Assembly: GCA_916048095.2 (NCBI GenBank)
Contig: OU696573.1
Span: 62,001 to 126,000 of the forward strand
Direction: 5' to 3'
From: Sacculina carcini
Lineage: Eukaryota; Arthropoda; Thecostraca; Sacculinidae
Length of the DNA: 64,000 bases
Under the pieces are notes generated by a model. That model was not told where the DNA came from, made no database searches, and was given only the letters and a program-made list of their open reading frames with translations. How positions within the stretch are numbered: the stretch's first letter is position 1; each line of letters opens with the position of its first letter. The translations under genes and the position numbers were made by a program. This document shows positions 1 to 12,565 of the stretch, piece by piece.

Positions 1-3000
1 GAAAACCAGGTGCTACCACAGTGGAAAGCAGCGATCCGGGCTGGAAACACCAAACGTGCCCTTGAACTCAGACACAGGTCAATTTTCTAGTATTTCAATT
101 ATGTGCTGCTTGTTAAAACAGCAGCCGAGAGAACTGGATATTGAACATTTTCGTGCTTCTTTCAAATTAATAAATCAGGGACTCCGTATCCTGAAGAATT
201 AAGAGCGAAATTTATCGCGACGTGAGGAAGTTGACAGGGGCATATAAAATTCAATAAAGAAGTTGATCACCTGTATTAGGAACAAATGCATGCGACCAAA
301 GAAACAGGTCATTCTTCAGTCATCCCATTATTGAAGCCATCAACCTCAGGGATCTGACCCGGTGTCTTTTTTTATCAATACACTTGCCATATTTTCAACT
401 CGAGAAAGATGTCATGAAGTATATTTTTAGAGCATAGTAGAGTTCGAGAATAGCATCAATCAAGCTATGCTGTCTTGTAGACAGTGTTTTGCGTCAATAA
501 CTTGGGTTTGGGAACGCAATCTCTATATTCATATTGATTTAATGCTTCACTTAATGAGGCGTTCCCTTGAGTTTTTCAAGAACGTAACCATTTTGTATTG
601 TGATGTTCACCGTTATAATTCGCCATGGATCTCCCGTAATTGAAAGTGTTTGTGTTTTACGTAGTAGGCGTGCTGAATATTCGGTTGGAATTACTGCATA
701 TGCATGTGCTTGTTTGTTTTCAGCCTGCGCGAGGCGGCAGTGAAACCGACGGTGCACGACTTGTCCAGACTGATTCAACAGCTGCTTGATGCGGGCAGTG
801 TACGCGAGGCCGGTGAGCTGACGCTCGATATGCTGCAACACAACTCGTACCCGATGGCGCAAGCTTTCAAGAGACTCTTGCATCAGCTTTCTGACAGCGG
901 CGACGTGGCCACTCTTACCGCCATGAAACCATTGCTTTCCCACGTCAGTCACGCGCATACACTTTCTTCTTTGCTTAGCCGTCCGTCGTAGTCGACTATG
1001 ACTTTCTTTACGCTTTTATATTTTCAGTTTCTTGCTCGATTGCTCTGCGCCACACGGAACAGTCTTGTTACACCCATGTATGTAACGCCTTGAACACGAC
1101 ATAGCTGCAATATCACAGCCGGTTCATCCACACTGATAATATTCGTCAACACACCATTTCGTCAAGTTTATTGACAAGATATTTTCACATTTATTAGCGC
1201 TACGTTTTCGTACGAAGTGGAACAAAGTTGGTGCACAAGTTGTTCAAAGAGGCGGCTTATTTGAGGCAGGTCTTTCTGGAATTAATTCCCAGTAATAGTG
1301 GTAATAATGCGTTGTTCACTTGGACAGAATATTAGCATGTTGTGCACCAACTATTGAAAGCTGATATGTACGAGGGCTGATGTTTTGTGTACCGGTACCT
1401 TATATTTGTGTAATATTTCTATTGTACATGGTGTTGGATGATGTCAGACTTTGGCGTCGACGTTATCGTTTGAGACCCGCTTGTGTCTGGCTTACGCCAA
1501 ATCAACCCGAGCCGACGAATACTTACTGCACCTGGAAGGCGTGTGCGATCGCTTGGCTCGGCCTGAGGAGGACGAGAAGCAGCAGCAGCACGCGAAAACC
1601 GACAGTACTGGTGCTGGTGTACCGCTGGGCGGATTTCTGCAAATGTGCAAGCTGTTACCCGAACATCGTGACAGGCGTAAGTGGAGTTGTGAAGCCAAGT
1701 TTTGGTTTATAGTGCTTCTGGCACAATACTGCTCATCATGGTATTATGCTCATTATCTGTTCTGAATTCAGTCAAATAAGTCAGCGATACAGGAATGTAT
1801 GAAGTCTGTTTGTGTATACGTCTTTTGCACCGTTCATGATATGCAATGAAGCGGTGTCTGTTCGGGCAAGCGTTGCTATCACTGGCAGGAATCATCGTGT
1901 GTGTGTTTGTGTTGTGAAGTGACGCAGTTGGCGGAACGGTTTACCGAGAAGGGCAAGACCGGTCCAATCAACATGTTATGGATATATCACATGCTGGAGG
2001 GTGATTTCACCACTGCCGAAGCGCTATTCAACAGTCATCTCAAAAATTGCAGTCACATCCACTTCCAGTGAGTCAGTCGACTTCGTGTTAAAGACGATTT
2101 CATACGTGTGTGATTCAATTTTATCACCATTTCTCCATATCGTGTCATTTCATTTCATCACCAGTGTCGTCCATGTGTACGATGTTTTGTTCAAATGATG
2201 TTTTCGACGATGTGATTGGCGTGTGTATCGTAGTCACCATGATTTGCGTTCATTGTTAAGAATATCGTAATGGGTAGGACATGCTATTATCAATTGAATT
2301 ATCTCTAGTTCGATTGTGTTGATTTTCATTTCCGGGAATTTTACCTTGTAATTGTGTTGTTTACGTTTCCAAACAAAGTTGATTGTTCTAGCTAAGTTAT
2401 GACATTAGTTAGATATATTTCCATGATTGCGGGCAACGCGTATGTGTGGACAGTTCATTGATCGAGAGTGGCAGTGTGGATTTACTGCGACGACTGTTGC
2501 ACGCGCTCAGCACGGCACCGTCTGTGACTGCCGGTGCACGTGGCTGCGTGGTCACAGCTCTGCTCAAACAGACCGGTTGGTGCAATGCTCATTATCGTAT
2601 CACTTGCATCAAATGATTTGCACGACCGTTGTGCGTGTTTTTATGGCTGTTGCAATTTTGTATACTGACAATATTTTGCTGTTTCGTCACACATTGCAGC
2701 TACAATGTCCATATGAACACGCATCCATGTATTTGTAGGCGAATCTGGCGAGGCTTGTGTTATGAATGAGGCTATTATTCGACGCAAATTGTGTTTTTGA
2801 TCATAATCAGCAATTAGCTCGAGCAGTGCAAATTGACTTTTACACTCAAGTCACGAGAGTAGCTACTGGCAGCGTAATTTGTAGATTTTTAGTTTTTTTC
2901 ACGAATAAACATGTGTCATGTGCCAGTTTGATTATCATCGTAACGATTTGATAACATGTGCCCGCAGCCAAGAGTGAGCCATCCTCAGCGAAGGAGATGT

Positions 3001-3071
3001 TTGAAGCCAGCGGTCTGTCACCGTCTGATTTGAGCGAGGACGGCCAACGACTGCTGCAACTGGTTAATTAG
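1..3071 (+). CDS. LRPPRC-like pentatricopeptide-repeat protein, C-terminal part (5' end outside window)
   Basis: Six exons join in phase: 1-77, 724-943, 1448-1676, 1920-2067, 2454-2575 and 2968-3071 (TAG at 3069-3071). Each junction has GT...AG and the phases agree. The 299-residue product is helical, with pairs of about 35-residue units (for example DLSRLIQQLLDAGSVREAG and NMLWIYHMLEGDFTTAEALF) typical of PPR proteins. An acidic, glutamine-rich linker follows residue 120. Metazoan LRPPRC binds mitochondrial mRNAs with SLIRP, and a role in mitochondrial RNA stability is inferred from that family. The N-terminal targeting peptide and most repeats lie upstream of the window. LRPPRC is my best match, but another animal PPR protein is possible. 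The gene converges with the minus-strand TTLL gene. An AATAAA at 3562-3567 could serve as its poly(A) signal. Confidence 0.62.
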
Positions 3072-3773
3072 ACCGAGCGTCGACGCGGGTGTGGTGTGAT
3101 TGATCAGTGAATGTTGCGCTAAATTTCATCATGTGTGTGTCTTATGGCGTGTGTGTGTGTGTGATCGCAGTCAGCATATTGTGTTTAATGCTTGCTGGAT
3201 GAATTGTAGGTTCCTTCAACGTCTGTCGTTTGAATATAGAATTACGTGCAGTGGCCTATTGAGCAGCAGGGAAAAGTAAAGAAACATTGGAAAAGTAATC
3301 GTAACATGATGATCCACACGTTGTTTGCGTGGCTTTAATCAGTCAGCACAGTCGGTGGAAATTTTCCCGCCAAAGCTCAGGCAACCGTGTAGATAAAATA
3401 TTGAACTTGGTACATAAAAATATAATACTAATATAACACATAAAAATATTGTACTAAACTTGGCACATAAAAATATTGCATAGTCAACATTCTGCCAGAG
3501 CTACGGGTATTGACCGAAACTTTCAGTCCTCTATCTCCAGTCCTCTACGCTCAATCACTCCAATAAACTCATAACATGCATTGTCTAACCTCGAAAACGT
3601 ACCAGAAAACAAAATAAAAACACGAGCATATCCAACAACGATGAGTATGCAAAAACACCACCCACCACCTGAGTAAATACGATTTCACAACACGCAACAC
3701 AACAAATCGACAACGGTGAGTACAGTTTGTACTGCTAATTGATGGGTGATTGTTTCACTGGTGCTGAGAGCAA
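3072..3773. other. Spacer between convergent genes
   Basis: This spacer holds the 3' UTRs of the PPR gene (+) and the TTLL15-like gene (-). It is AT-rich with a short repeated phrase (aacttggcacataaaaatat variants, 3405-3480) and an AATAAA at 3562-3567. I see no coding exon in it. Confidence 0.5.
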
Positions 3774-5297
3774 TCAACACCACGACCGATCCTCTGCGCA
3801 CTTTGCGCTGAACCAGGCATGCATCAGTTGATTGTTGGGAGTTGACTGGCCGTTGGCGAGGTGGAGATCGCTGCTCGTTGAACCATCGACAACAGGCAAC
3901 AAGCGACGACACAGATGGCGATTAAGATGCTCCGAGGCGGCGTCCATCAACATCCGTCGATGGCCTCGACTCAGACATGGCACGCACACACGACACACGC
4001 CATCACACACCTCAGATGATGCGTTGGTGAAGCGTTGACATTCGGAAGAACCGCACAACTGGCCTTCGACGGCCAACTGCTGCATGGCCAGCTGCATATC
4101 AGCCGTCGGACCAGAGCGTACTTGTCCAAGTGTCCTGTCTACGCGCCTACCGATTCCAGTCACACTGAGTAGACTATACATCACCTGTTCGTAAAGTAAC
4201 CTATTCTGACTGAAATGCCGAGATGACAGATTTGGTGACATATTCGCCTCGAGCAAGTAAACATTCAAAGCTTCGTCGAGCATGAAATCAAAACGCACCA
4301 TCTCGAAAAAATACCCCTGCATGTCTCGTTGTGGATAACGGGCACTCACGGCTCGCTGGATGGCTGTCTCTTTAAGCAAGTAAGTCTCGCGAATGGCATT
4401 ATCAACGTGGTGCCACACGCGACTGGCGTTCAAACCAAGGTCATTGATGTACGCGTCCAATGAACCCCGATGACCGAGGGCCAAAACGTCGTGATAATAC
4501 TTCAACGATGGAATGCTCCATACGGGAAGGTAATTATCGCCAACCACGTACTTGTCCAAAATTTCGACGTCAAAAGGGTGATATTTTTCGGCACAGAAGC
4601 GCAGCAGGACGTCACCCCAGTATGCGTACACGCGCAAAGGATCGACAGAAGTGAGCACAACATAAACTCCTATGTCAAACTTATAACCGTCAATTAGCAA
4701 TGGGTTGTGAACAAACTCCTGTACAAAAGTGTCATTCATAGACAAATCTAGTTCGGTTGTTGTTTTTATACGAATGTTGCGATGCGCATTCGATTTCTGA
4801 ACAAATTTTTTTCCCGTGTGTTCACTGGCATATCTCTGCAGAGCATCAACTTGTGCGGGAATTTTGAATGCTGGCGGAACATACGACAAACCGCTAGTCG
4901 CCAGCTCTACCTTGGACGTGATAAACCCCGAACCAGGAAAATGATTCACTTTCTGCCCTGGTTTCAATTTCTTCAGTTCATCGCGGTATTTGCTGAAGGG
5001 ATACTCGTGCGACCACATGACCATAAAATCACTACCTGAACCCAGTACATAGCCCAGTCGCTCGAACACATTGAGCACGTGGCTGAGATGGCCGTGACGC
5101 TCGAACTTGCCCGGTATCCACAGTGAAGGCGCGCGACCTCTTGTGCCACATGCACTCGCACTGCCCAGCGCAACATTCGAGCAGTCGAGCTCGTGAAGTT
5201 GCCGCAATTGATGTGAAACGAGCATGAAAAGCACTGGTATAACAGCCACAATGACAGCCAGGATACGAGCGAGCCATGCCGCAAGCATGCAGAACAT
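3774..5297 (-). CDS. TTLL15: TTLL15-like tubulin tyrosine ligase-like protein, membrane-anchored
   Basis: One uninterrupted 507-codon frame. The first ATG is at 5297; the frame stays open upstream only from a TTG. Residues 1-30 form a hydrophobic segment (ending IPVLFMLVS) that looks like a signal anchor. A TTL/ATP-grasp domain follows (about 65-400), with the phrases MVMWSHEYPF, KVNHFPGSG, KFVQKSNAHRNI, the nucleotide-site run DGYKFDIGVYVVLTS and the metal-site run LLEANMSPNLSS. A tail at about 440-485 is rich in cysteine (CGSSEC, CDGVCRVCVPC). TTLLs ligate amino acids, mostly glutamate or glycine, to tubulin tails. The closest family I recognise is TTLL15, known from C. elegans. Substrate and topology are not shown by the sequence. 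The absence of introns contrasts with most neighbours. It is divergent from the prothymosin-like gene and convergent with the PPR gene. Confidence 0.85.
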   Translation of the reverse strand: MFCMLAAWLARILAVIVAVIPVLFMLVSHQLRQLHELDCSNVALGSASACGTRGRAPSLWIPGKFERHGHLSHVLNVFERLGYVLGSGSDFMVMWSHEYPFSKYRDELKKLKPGQKVNHFPGSGFITSKVELATSGLSYVPPAFKIPAQVDALQRYASEHTGKKFVQKSNAHRNIRIKTTTELDLSMNDTFVQEFVHNPLLIDGYKFDIGVYVVLTSVDPLRVYAYWGDVLLRFCAEKYHPFDVEILDKYVVGDNYLPVWSIPSLKYYHDVLALGHRGSLDAYINDLGLNASRVWHHVDNAIRETYLLKETAIQRAVSARYPQRDMQGYFFEMVRFDFMLDEALNVYLLEANMSPNLSSRHFSQNRLLYEQVMYSLLSVTGIGRRVDRTLGQVRSGPTADMQLAMQQLAVEGQLCGSSECQRFTNASSEVCDGVCRVCVPCLSRGHRRMLMDAASEHLNRHLCRRLLPVVDGSTSSDLHLANGQSTPNNQLMHAWFSAKCAEDRSWC

Positions 5298-6082
5298 GAT
5301 GAAAAACACTATCAGCAAAATGCGAACTTGTCAAATGACCAAGAACGTGTTAGGCCGCATAGAATGCACAAGTGAATATACAAGCAGTTTAGCTTGACGC
5401 AAATGAAAACTTCAAAATGGGATGCATACCACGATATGCAACTTTCATCAAATGGGTAAAATCAACAGGATTTGTATATGCAATAAACGATTGGCCTACT
5501 ACCTGTGGCTAAGCACTGCATTAGAAGCTCAGTGGCCATGGCACTGAATTTTCGTGCCAGAGATCCGCGGCTCAGAAACTGGCCCAAACTCCTTCATCAA
5601 TACCTCTGTTTGGGAGTATGGGAGTTACCGCAAAGAACAGACAAACAACAGACCCCAAAAAACAAACCCAACAAGCTGGTACGCGCTAATAAACAATAGC
5701 ACCTGCTAGCCTTTCGCCGTCACGTGTACGTAACGAAAACTATATTATTTAAAGTAAAAATTGATGAGGTGAATGAATTCAAATTATAAAAGGTTGAATT
5801 CTTAGTCGAATATTTCAATTGTGCATATTATCGCAAGAATCCCGAAGAATAATAACTGGACGAGTTGCACTAAATATATTTTGATATCTCTTATAACAAA
5901 ACAATTTTAAACTTGTTCTATTAGTATATTGTTTTTTTCAACAACAAAAATTTTGTGGTGAAATTTGAAAACCTCTTGCTGTTTTTGAGCAAGAATGCCT
6001 GAACGCGGGAAAGTCCTCTTTCATCAGTCGTTCAGTTTGTGATCTACGTGTTGTTCGTTCCGTTGCGGTTCACTTGTGTATA
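5298..6082. other. Divergent promoter region, TTLL15-like / prothymosin-like
   Basis: 785 bp separate the start codons of two genes on opposite strands. The middle (5740-5960) is very AT-rich. No TATA box at a convincing distance and no coding exon was found. Both promoters are presumed to lie here. Confidence 0.45.
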
Positions 6083-6642
6083 ATGGCTGATACTACTGGT
6101 GAAAGGTGAGTATTTGCATATTTATTTTCAAACTCAGAGTGTTGATTGTGTATTCCGCATATGATGAATTTTCTTCTTTTTCAGTCCTGTGGAGACTCCC
6201 GTCGTAGAACCGACAGCGGAGGAAACTCATGATGAAGTGAAGCCTGTGGAACCGGCGGAAGGCAGCGAAGAAGTTGAGAACGGATCTTCGACAGAGAAGG
6301 AGGAAGAGGAGAAACCCCATGAAAATGGCAACGACGATAATGAAGAAACCCCTGACACAAACGACGACAAAGTTCCAACTGAGGCAAACACCGGTAAGTT
6401 TGTTGTCTTTTAGTTTGGCATTTTGCGGGCTGTATATTGCACTTACGTGTATTATTTTGTAGGCGGTAATCATGTACTGTGAGCAAGTTCTGTTTTCACT
6501 TGTTATTGAAACTATGTTCACAGATAAACGTAAGTCAGGCGCCGGTGATGAAAAGAAGCAGGATTCTAGTCCCGTGAAGAAAGCCAAATTGGCGGACGTT
6601 GAAACGGAGGAGGGCGATAATGTTGCTGAGGCCGCTGCTTAA
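6083..6642 (+). CDS. Small acidic prothymosin/parathymosin-like nuclear protein
   Basis: Three exons: 6083-6105, 6185-6393 and 6524-6642 (stop TAA). They are joined by GTGAGT...TTCAG and GTAAGT...CACAG introns with matching phases, giving a 116-aa protein. It begins MADTTGE, is then almost wholly Glu/Asp/Pro/Thr (EEKPHENGNDDNEE), and ends with two basic clusters (DKRKSG and VKKAKLAD) that look like a bipartite nuclear signal. This layout resembles vertebrate prothymosin alpha, an intrinsically disordered chaperone of histone H1: short N-terminus, long acidic middle, basic NLS near the end. No folded domain is visible, so homology rests on composition and could be convergent. An AATAAA lies 161 bp after the stop. 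Confidence 0.7.
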
Positions 6643-6802
6643 TATTTCGATCTCAAACTTGTTCATCTGCACCTGGTATTTTTATGAAGCTTCATGGTGC
6701 AATTGTTCGTTTTGTCCGTGATTTTGCGCGCTATTTATTGTGGCCCGTTTTTGTTTCATCGGCTTTGTCATGGTTCTTTCAACGTCATTCGGTGTCATTT
6801 TC

Positions 6803-6808
6803 AATAAA
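6803..6808 (+). other. Poly(A) signal AATAAA of the prothymosin-like gene
   Basis: A canonical AATAAA hexamer lies 161 bp after the stop codon at 6642, on the coding strand. Confidence 0.55.
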
Positions 6809-7409
6809 TGATGCAAACTGCTTTTTGTTTCTTTTTTGGGAAAGCTCGTTTTGGCGCGCATGCGTATAAAAATGGCGTTCGTGAGTGCATGCGCGGGTGG
6901 TATCCGCACTTCGTTCTTCCGTCGCCATTACGCTTATTTTGCAAACGCCCAACTCGGCATATTCGGAATGTAGTCACGTTTCCAATATCCTATGCTAGGA
7001 ATTAAATGTAGTTGTGTATTATGAAATGAAAGGATAATTATCGTTCAAATTTGCTGCATAGTAATGTGCTCGATTTCGCTGTTAGTCTTTACCGGAAACT
7101 GGTTATTCTTAACGCCTAGAATGAAATCGGTTATTCGGGAAATTTTCTTCGAAGTTTTAGGCCGAGCACTAGGAAAAATATATTTCAGGCAGATGTGAAA
7201 TATTGGTAGTCACCTAGTCTAATTTCGTAATTATGTGATATGTGACACCAACTTATGCGAAACGTATGCGATATAAAAGGTCAATGAATTAATCAAAAGG
7301 TATAAAATACATACATATACAACACAGTACATATAAAGTGTACTTGGAATTAATCAAAACGCCAAATTCGATTAACATACACGTATGTAGCGAGCGTTTG
7401 CAAAGCGCA
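6809..7409. other. Spacer after the prothymosin-like gene
   Basis: AT-rich sequence without a recognisable exon or repeat family. It ends at the tail of the degraded LINE. Confidence 0.35.
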
Positions 7410-8300
7410 GTGTTGTTGTTTAAGAGAAGCGCTTCGGCCGGTGTCGGCCATTTCGCGCTGTACCACTTCCTTCGTTATTTCCTGCTGTGTTGGCGTAATA
7501 CAAACACACTATTTTTATTATTGCACGTCCCGCTGAAGCTCAGAAAACTTATTGCACCTCCCATTAAAGCTTTGCAAACAAGTCTATATCATAAAGGTAC
7601 TTGAGTAGTAGTCGAGTCGCGTTCGGGTGGTCAGGATGTAAAATATTGATGAGATTAAAATGGATGTTTGTGGAGTGGCAGTAGGAACGTAACGGTTGCC
7701 GCGAGACCTCATACAACTCGCATTCCGTGATTATATGACTACACGTGAGAGTTCGACAGTGTGAGCATATAGGTGGCGATGTCTTTTCCATTAAATAATT
7801 GTGTGTTATCCTAGTGCATCCCAGTCTTAGTCTCGCGATTACTCGCTGCGCTTTCCTTGGTAAATTGTCATCAAGCCATGGAGTTACTGATTTCTTTATG
7901 GCCCCAAGTGCATAATTATGCCTCTGACTGGTCCACTTTTGTTGGAAAGACTCGCATGTAGCCGTTTTCACAATCTGTCTTATTGTCTGCTTACACGCTG
8001 GATACTGGTGAATATCGCTCGATTCCAACGCAGCTTTTGCTTCCGCATCTGCCCTCTCATTGCCCTGGTATCCACACCAGTATACAGTCGGAGTTCGATG
8101 TTATACGATGTAAAATATGTAAAATTGATAAAAGTATATAACCCGATGAAAGACTATTGGAAATGTGCAGAAATGTGCAGACTAGTACAGATCTGGAATC
8201 ACTCAGAATTAAAGCTTTTTGTACCCGATGCTCTTCCGCATATTTCAAAGCTCTGTATGTTGCCTACATCTCAGTATTGAAAACCGTGACATATGAAGGC
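7410..8300 (-). mobile_element. Degraded non-LTR retrotransposon (I/Jockey-like): RNase H, C-terminal tail and 3' UTR
   Basis: On the minus strand, 8248-8057 encodes an RNase H fragment (ALILSDSRSVL ... ILVWIPG). After a frameshift and apparent small deletion, the frame continues GNERADAEAKAALE into the frame ending at 7564. That frame carries the usual tail: AQRVIARLRLGCTRITHNY and a zinc-knuckle-like C-x2-C...H-x4-C run (ICSHCRTLTCSHIITEC). Reverse transcriptase and endonuclease are missing, so this is a 5'-truncated, frameshifted copy. The 3' UTR contains a GC-rich hairpin (GGCCGACACCGGCC) followed by TTAAACAACAACA, near 7411-7470. A related tail lies at 31920-31998 in the same orientation. 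It is a dead relic. Confidence 0.75.
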
Positions 8301-8755
8301 AGACGGAACCTTGATATGCACGCACTACAAAGCGCAGTAGCGTGTGCATGTGCGCAGTGCGTAGCAAAACGAACCGTTACGAATATTTTAATTGTAATTG
8401 ATATTTTTCTTTCTATTACTGTAGGGATTGCTCAAACTTCCTTGCGAAAGTGCCACCGTATCATTTTTGTAAGAATTAATTTAAGTTATTTTCATTGAGG
8501 TATGTGTTGTACATATAAGCGCTATATCAAATATATTGATTGATTGAGGATACGAAGCCTAATTCACTGGAAGACCACAAGTGCACAATGAATATATATT
8601 TATACACATATAAAGTCTACAATCGCCATACAATTACGAAAGTATCTGGGCAAACATGGCACAGCATACGAAAAACAGCGCGAATTGGTCGTGGTCTTGA
8701 AATGGTCGGTGCGTTCAATCCACAGCCACGTTTGTCCGTGTAGTGGAAGTTAATC
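8301..8755. other. Spacer upstream of POLD1
   Basis: This should contain the POLD1 promoter and 5' UTR. I see no TATA box at a convincing distance and no other gene. A short TTGATTGATTGA run lies at about 8535-8547. Confidence 0.35.
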
Positions 8756-11419
8756 ATGGATGGTGATCACTCTTCTATACCCCGAAAGAAACCCAGGTAA
8801 TTTTTGTACACGACTTTACCCTTTGGATAAAACCGCGGCATGAAACTGAAACAATTCACTTTGTTTTGAATCGTTTTGTGTTTTTTGCTTGCAATAGACA
8901 ATTAATTTAGCCTGCAATGAAATTTGGAGATAACGGGAATTGAGTTTCTATTGTGCCGAGGCAAGGCATGTTTCCTGAGGCGTGTTTGCCTATCGCAAAT
9001 ATACGTTTTACGCTATGAAAAGTATACGTAGGTGTTTGATTGCTTGATTTGTGTTGGATTTTATTTGTCTGTGTACTACTAGTGTAAAAGAACAGAAAAC
9101 TAAAGTATATTTACACACAGGCATCACTGCCCCACGCGCGCCTACAGGACTTCTCAACACGACTCCACACTCACACCGTGACATACGGGAGCACACACAC
9201 GCACACGCACAGGCATCACCTCCATCGAAACAACCAATCAGCGGGGAGCCGGTCACTCGCTCGCCGTCGCAGGGCATGAACACTTGACAAACACACACAC
9301 CGGCACAACTATAGGCACTCGCACACACAATTCAATACTCGCACACAATACACAATTCAACCATACACGATCACACAGACACACTAACACGTTCGCACAC
9401 CCGGACACAATGTCTCACACACTTTCTTTCTCACTGCACACGATCACACCACAACTAGCATGTCCTTATTATCTACTCGAATGTCATTGGTGCTCCTATA
9501 TGATTGCATGTCAGAAATGAGACCGTCGTGCGATCTACTTTCGAGGAGGAGCTCGCCAAATTCGAAGGCGATGCGCATGAAGAAATGGAAAGTGCTCGAA
9601 CCTGCAGCTCAGAGGTTTTTAAAGTTAATGATTTATTTTAGGTACACATTCTATGTTGACTTAGGTACAATTAACATGCACTTTTCATACATAAGAGATC
9701 GGCAGTTTGAAGTTATACACATTACATTTCAGGGCTGGAATTTTTACTACCATCGTATCATGTATTGTGTATTTTGTTTTTATATGTGTACATGTGTATT
9801 TGTGTGTTAGTGTGGTGCGCTGGCTAATGAACCACACGTGTCCAACAACCGCTGGCAACGGCCCCATCCTCCTGCGCTTGATCCAGTTAAAAATGCCCTG
9901 GTCTTTCAACAACTGGAACTCGACTATTATCTTGGTCAGTTCACAAGGGTATTGACATGCATGCGCGTGTATATTGGACGAGAAGCTTTAACGTATATTT
10001 CGATAGTGATTGTTCATAGAAGACATATATTTCAGTTACGTTGAGCGTCTGCATTGGCTTGACAGTGGTGACTAGTTCCATCACTATTGCAGTTCAGCTG
10101 ATTGAATGTCGACAGTGGGGCTCTCTCGCCGGCCGATGTGTGGCAGTTGTAGCTCCTGCTTGTATGCATGCTTATTATGTCGCTAATATAACCAATACAA
10201 CCGGTATGTATATAACCAATTAGCAGGATATAGGCTCAAGTGGCTGGCTATCCAATTGGGCGTGTGTTTGCATGTGACAGGTGTTCTGTTGAGTTTTTAA
10301 TTGTTCTATCGTATGTTTGAATCAAATTTTATGTATTGTATATATGGATTTCAGGTGCGACCAGTTTCTTAGTCCAGGTTACTGACATGTTCATTTGTGT
10401 TGTGTTCTCATTATCAACCCAGCATATGCGCACGTGCAGTCTGTATCACCGTCTGTTTTGTATGGCAGGCTCATCACTACACGGCATGCCCGGGGCTCAG
10501 ACTGGTCTTGTGCCCATTGTGCGCATGTTCGGCGTGACCAAGCTGGGCAACTCTGTTTGTTGTCACGTGCATGGCTTCCAGCCCTACTTCTACGTTCCTG
10601 CACCAGTGGGCTTCAAAGCCGATATGTGTGCCAGTTTTCAGGTAGCGCTGGGGTATGGCTGGTTCCTTCAACTGGCTGGTCGCGATTCTGGATGAGCGAC
10701 CATTTTAGGAATTATCTCATTTGGTCTTGTTTAAACATGACCCAGGATTACTTAGCTGAGGAAGCTCATATTTTTCGATTTTCCAAATAGTTTTACTAGT
10801 TATATTTAGTATATTACTAGTATATTTTGCTCAATCATTTTACGAAAATGTTTGATTTGGTGCTTAATGGATATTTTGAGCTTAACACGTGTATACATGT
10901 GTGTCTATGAATGAGTACATGTGTGTCTATGAATGAGTACATGTGTGTCTATGGATGAGTACATGTGTGTCTATGAATGAGTACATGTGTGTCTATGAAT
11001 GAGTACATGTGTGTCTATGGATGAGTACATGTGTGTCTATGGATGAGTACATGTGTGTCTATGAATGAGTACATGTCTATGAATGAGTACATGCGTGTGC
11101 AACTATGTTTTTGTGTGTTATTAATTGTGTATACCGGCTTATCAGCGTTTGTGTGCTGTTTCTATTATTTCATTTAGTTGCAATTCAAGCTGGGCGCAAG
11201 TGAGATAGTATATTTGGCATGCAGATCACACGGGATCGTAATTGATTGATAGCGGGTCTTGAGTGAAAGTATGCTGTGACGTGTTCGTTTGACGTGTGGG
11301 CACGCTACTGATGGTGAATGTCAATTTGACTGGCCTGTTTTCCATGCTACGTTAATGCGGTCTGTACTTTCATATAGTCGTGAGATGATGTTTCTGCATG
11401 TGTGTGTATGTTTATTAGC

Positions 11420-11470
<51 letters not shown>

Positions 11471-12534
11471 GCAGCGCAGTCTTAACTCTCAAATGATGTC
11501 CGAGGTGCGGTGTCCGGCCGATATCCCACAGGCGGTAGTGGATGTGCGACTTGTGCAGCGACAGTCAATATACGGCTACCGTCCGCCGGCGGCCGCGGGC
11601 TCCAGTTGTTTCCTGCAAGTGCTGCTGGCCCAGCCGCGACTTGTGGCCACGGCCCGCCGTCTGCTGGAGCGTGGCGAGGTGGCGCTACCGGCCTCATTGG
11701 CGGCCTCCAGCGGTGTGCAACACGGCGTCTTCCAGGCGTTCGAGTCGAATGTCGACTTCGAGATCAGGTATTTCACATGTGTGCCGTCTTGTTGGGTCTG
11801 TTGCACCACTGTCCATCGTATATCCGTGCTGTTTGGCAAGGTGAGTGTCACTACTACGCTTGTTGTCGTGTGCAGGTTTATGATCGATACTGGTGTGGTC
11901 GGCTGCAGTTGGGTGGAACTGCCTGCTGGCTCGTGGCGCCTGCGACAGCGCCACTCCTCGACTGTCGGACCCCGGCCTCTCACGCTCTGCCAACTCGAAG
12001 TGGACGTGGCCCACGATAAACTGGTGGCGCACCAACCCGATGGGGCTTGGCAATGCATCGCCCCGCTGCGCATTCTCAGCTTCGACATTGAATGTTCTAA
12101 TCGCAAGGGTAACTATTGCAAGCCCGAAGCTCAACACCGATTTGACGCACAAGAACGTGTGAGAAAATGGATAAAGTCGGTTTCTTGGTTGTTTCCTCTT
12201 GACTGATGGTTTGTGCGAGCGGCGCAACGTGTCACCAGCATATCATTATTTCATTATCAGCATATTATGGGTTGCGCCAGTTTCTTCTGGTTGAGCGGCG
12301 CTTGCATTTCATGGCGGTTTGAAGTGGTTATGCGACACAACTTCATCATTGGTCAGGGGCACGCATGAGGCAAGTGACTGCTATCATGCTCATGTTCTGG
12401 CTGTATGAGCTTGCATTAACGGCCAAGCTTCTTAGTTGCTTCGGTGTATTTCATCACGCACGGCCACACAAATATATGTGGGTTTTATTAACATTTAAGC
12501 GTTCATATATTATGTGGGTGCGCTTTCTGATAGC

Positions 12535-12565
<31 letters not shown>

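Noticed and set aside
11289..12206. 305-codon plus-strand frame read straight through POLD1 exons 5-6
   Set aside because: It runs through the (GT)n tract and intron 5. Alignment with POLD1 needs the introns removed (GT at 11768, AG before 11876).
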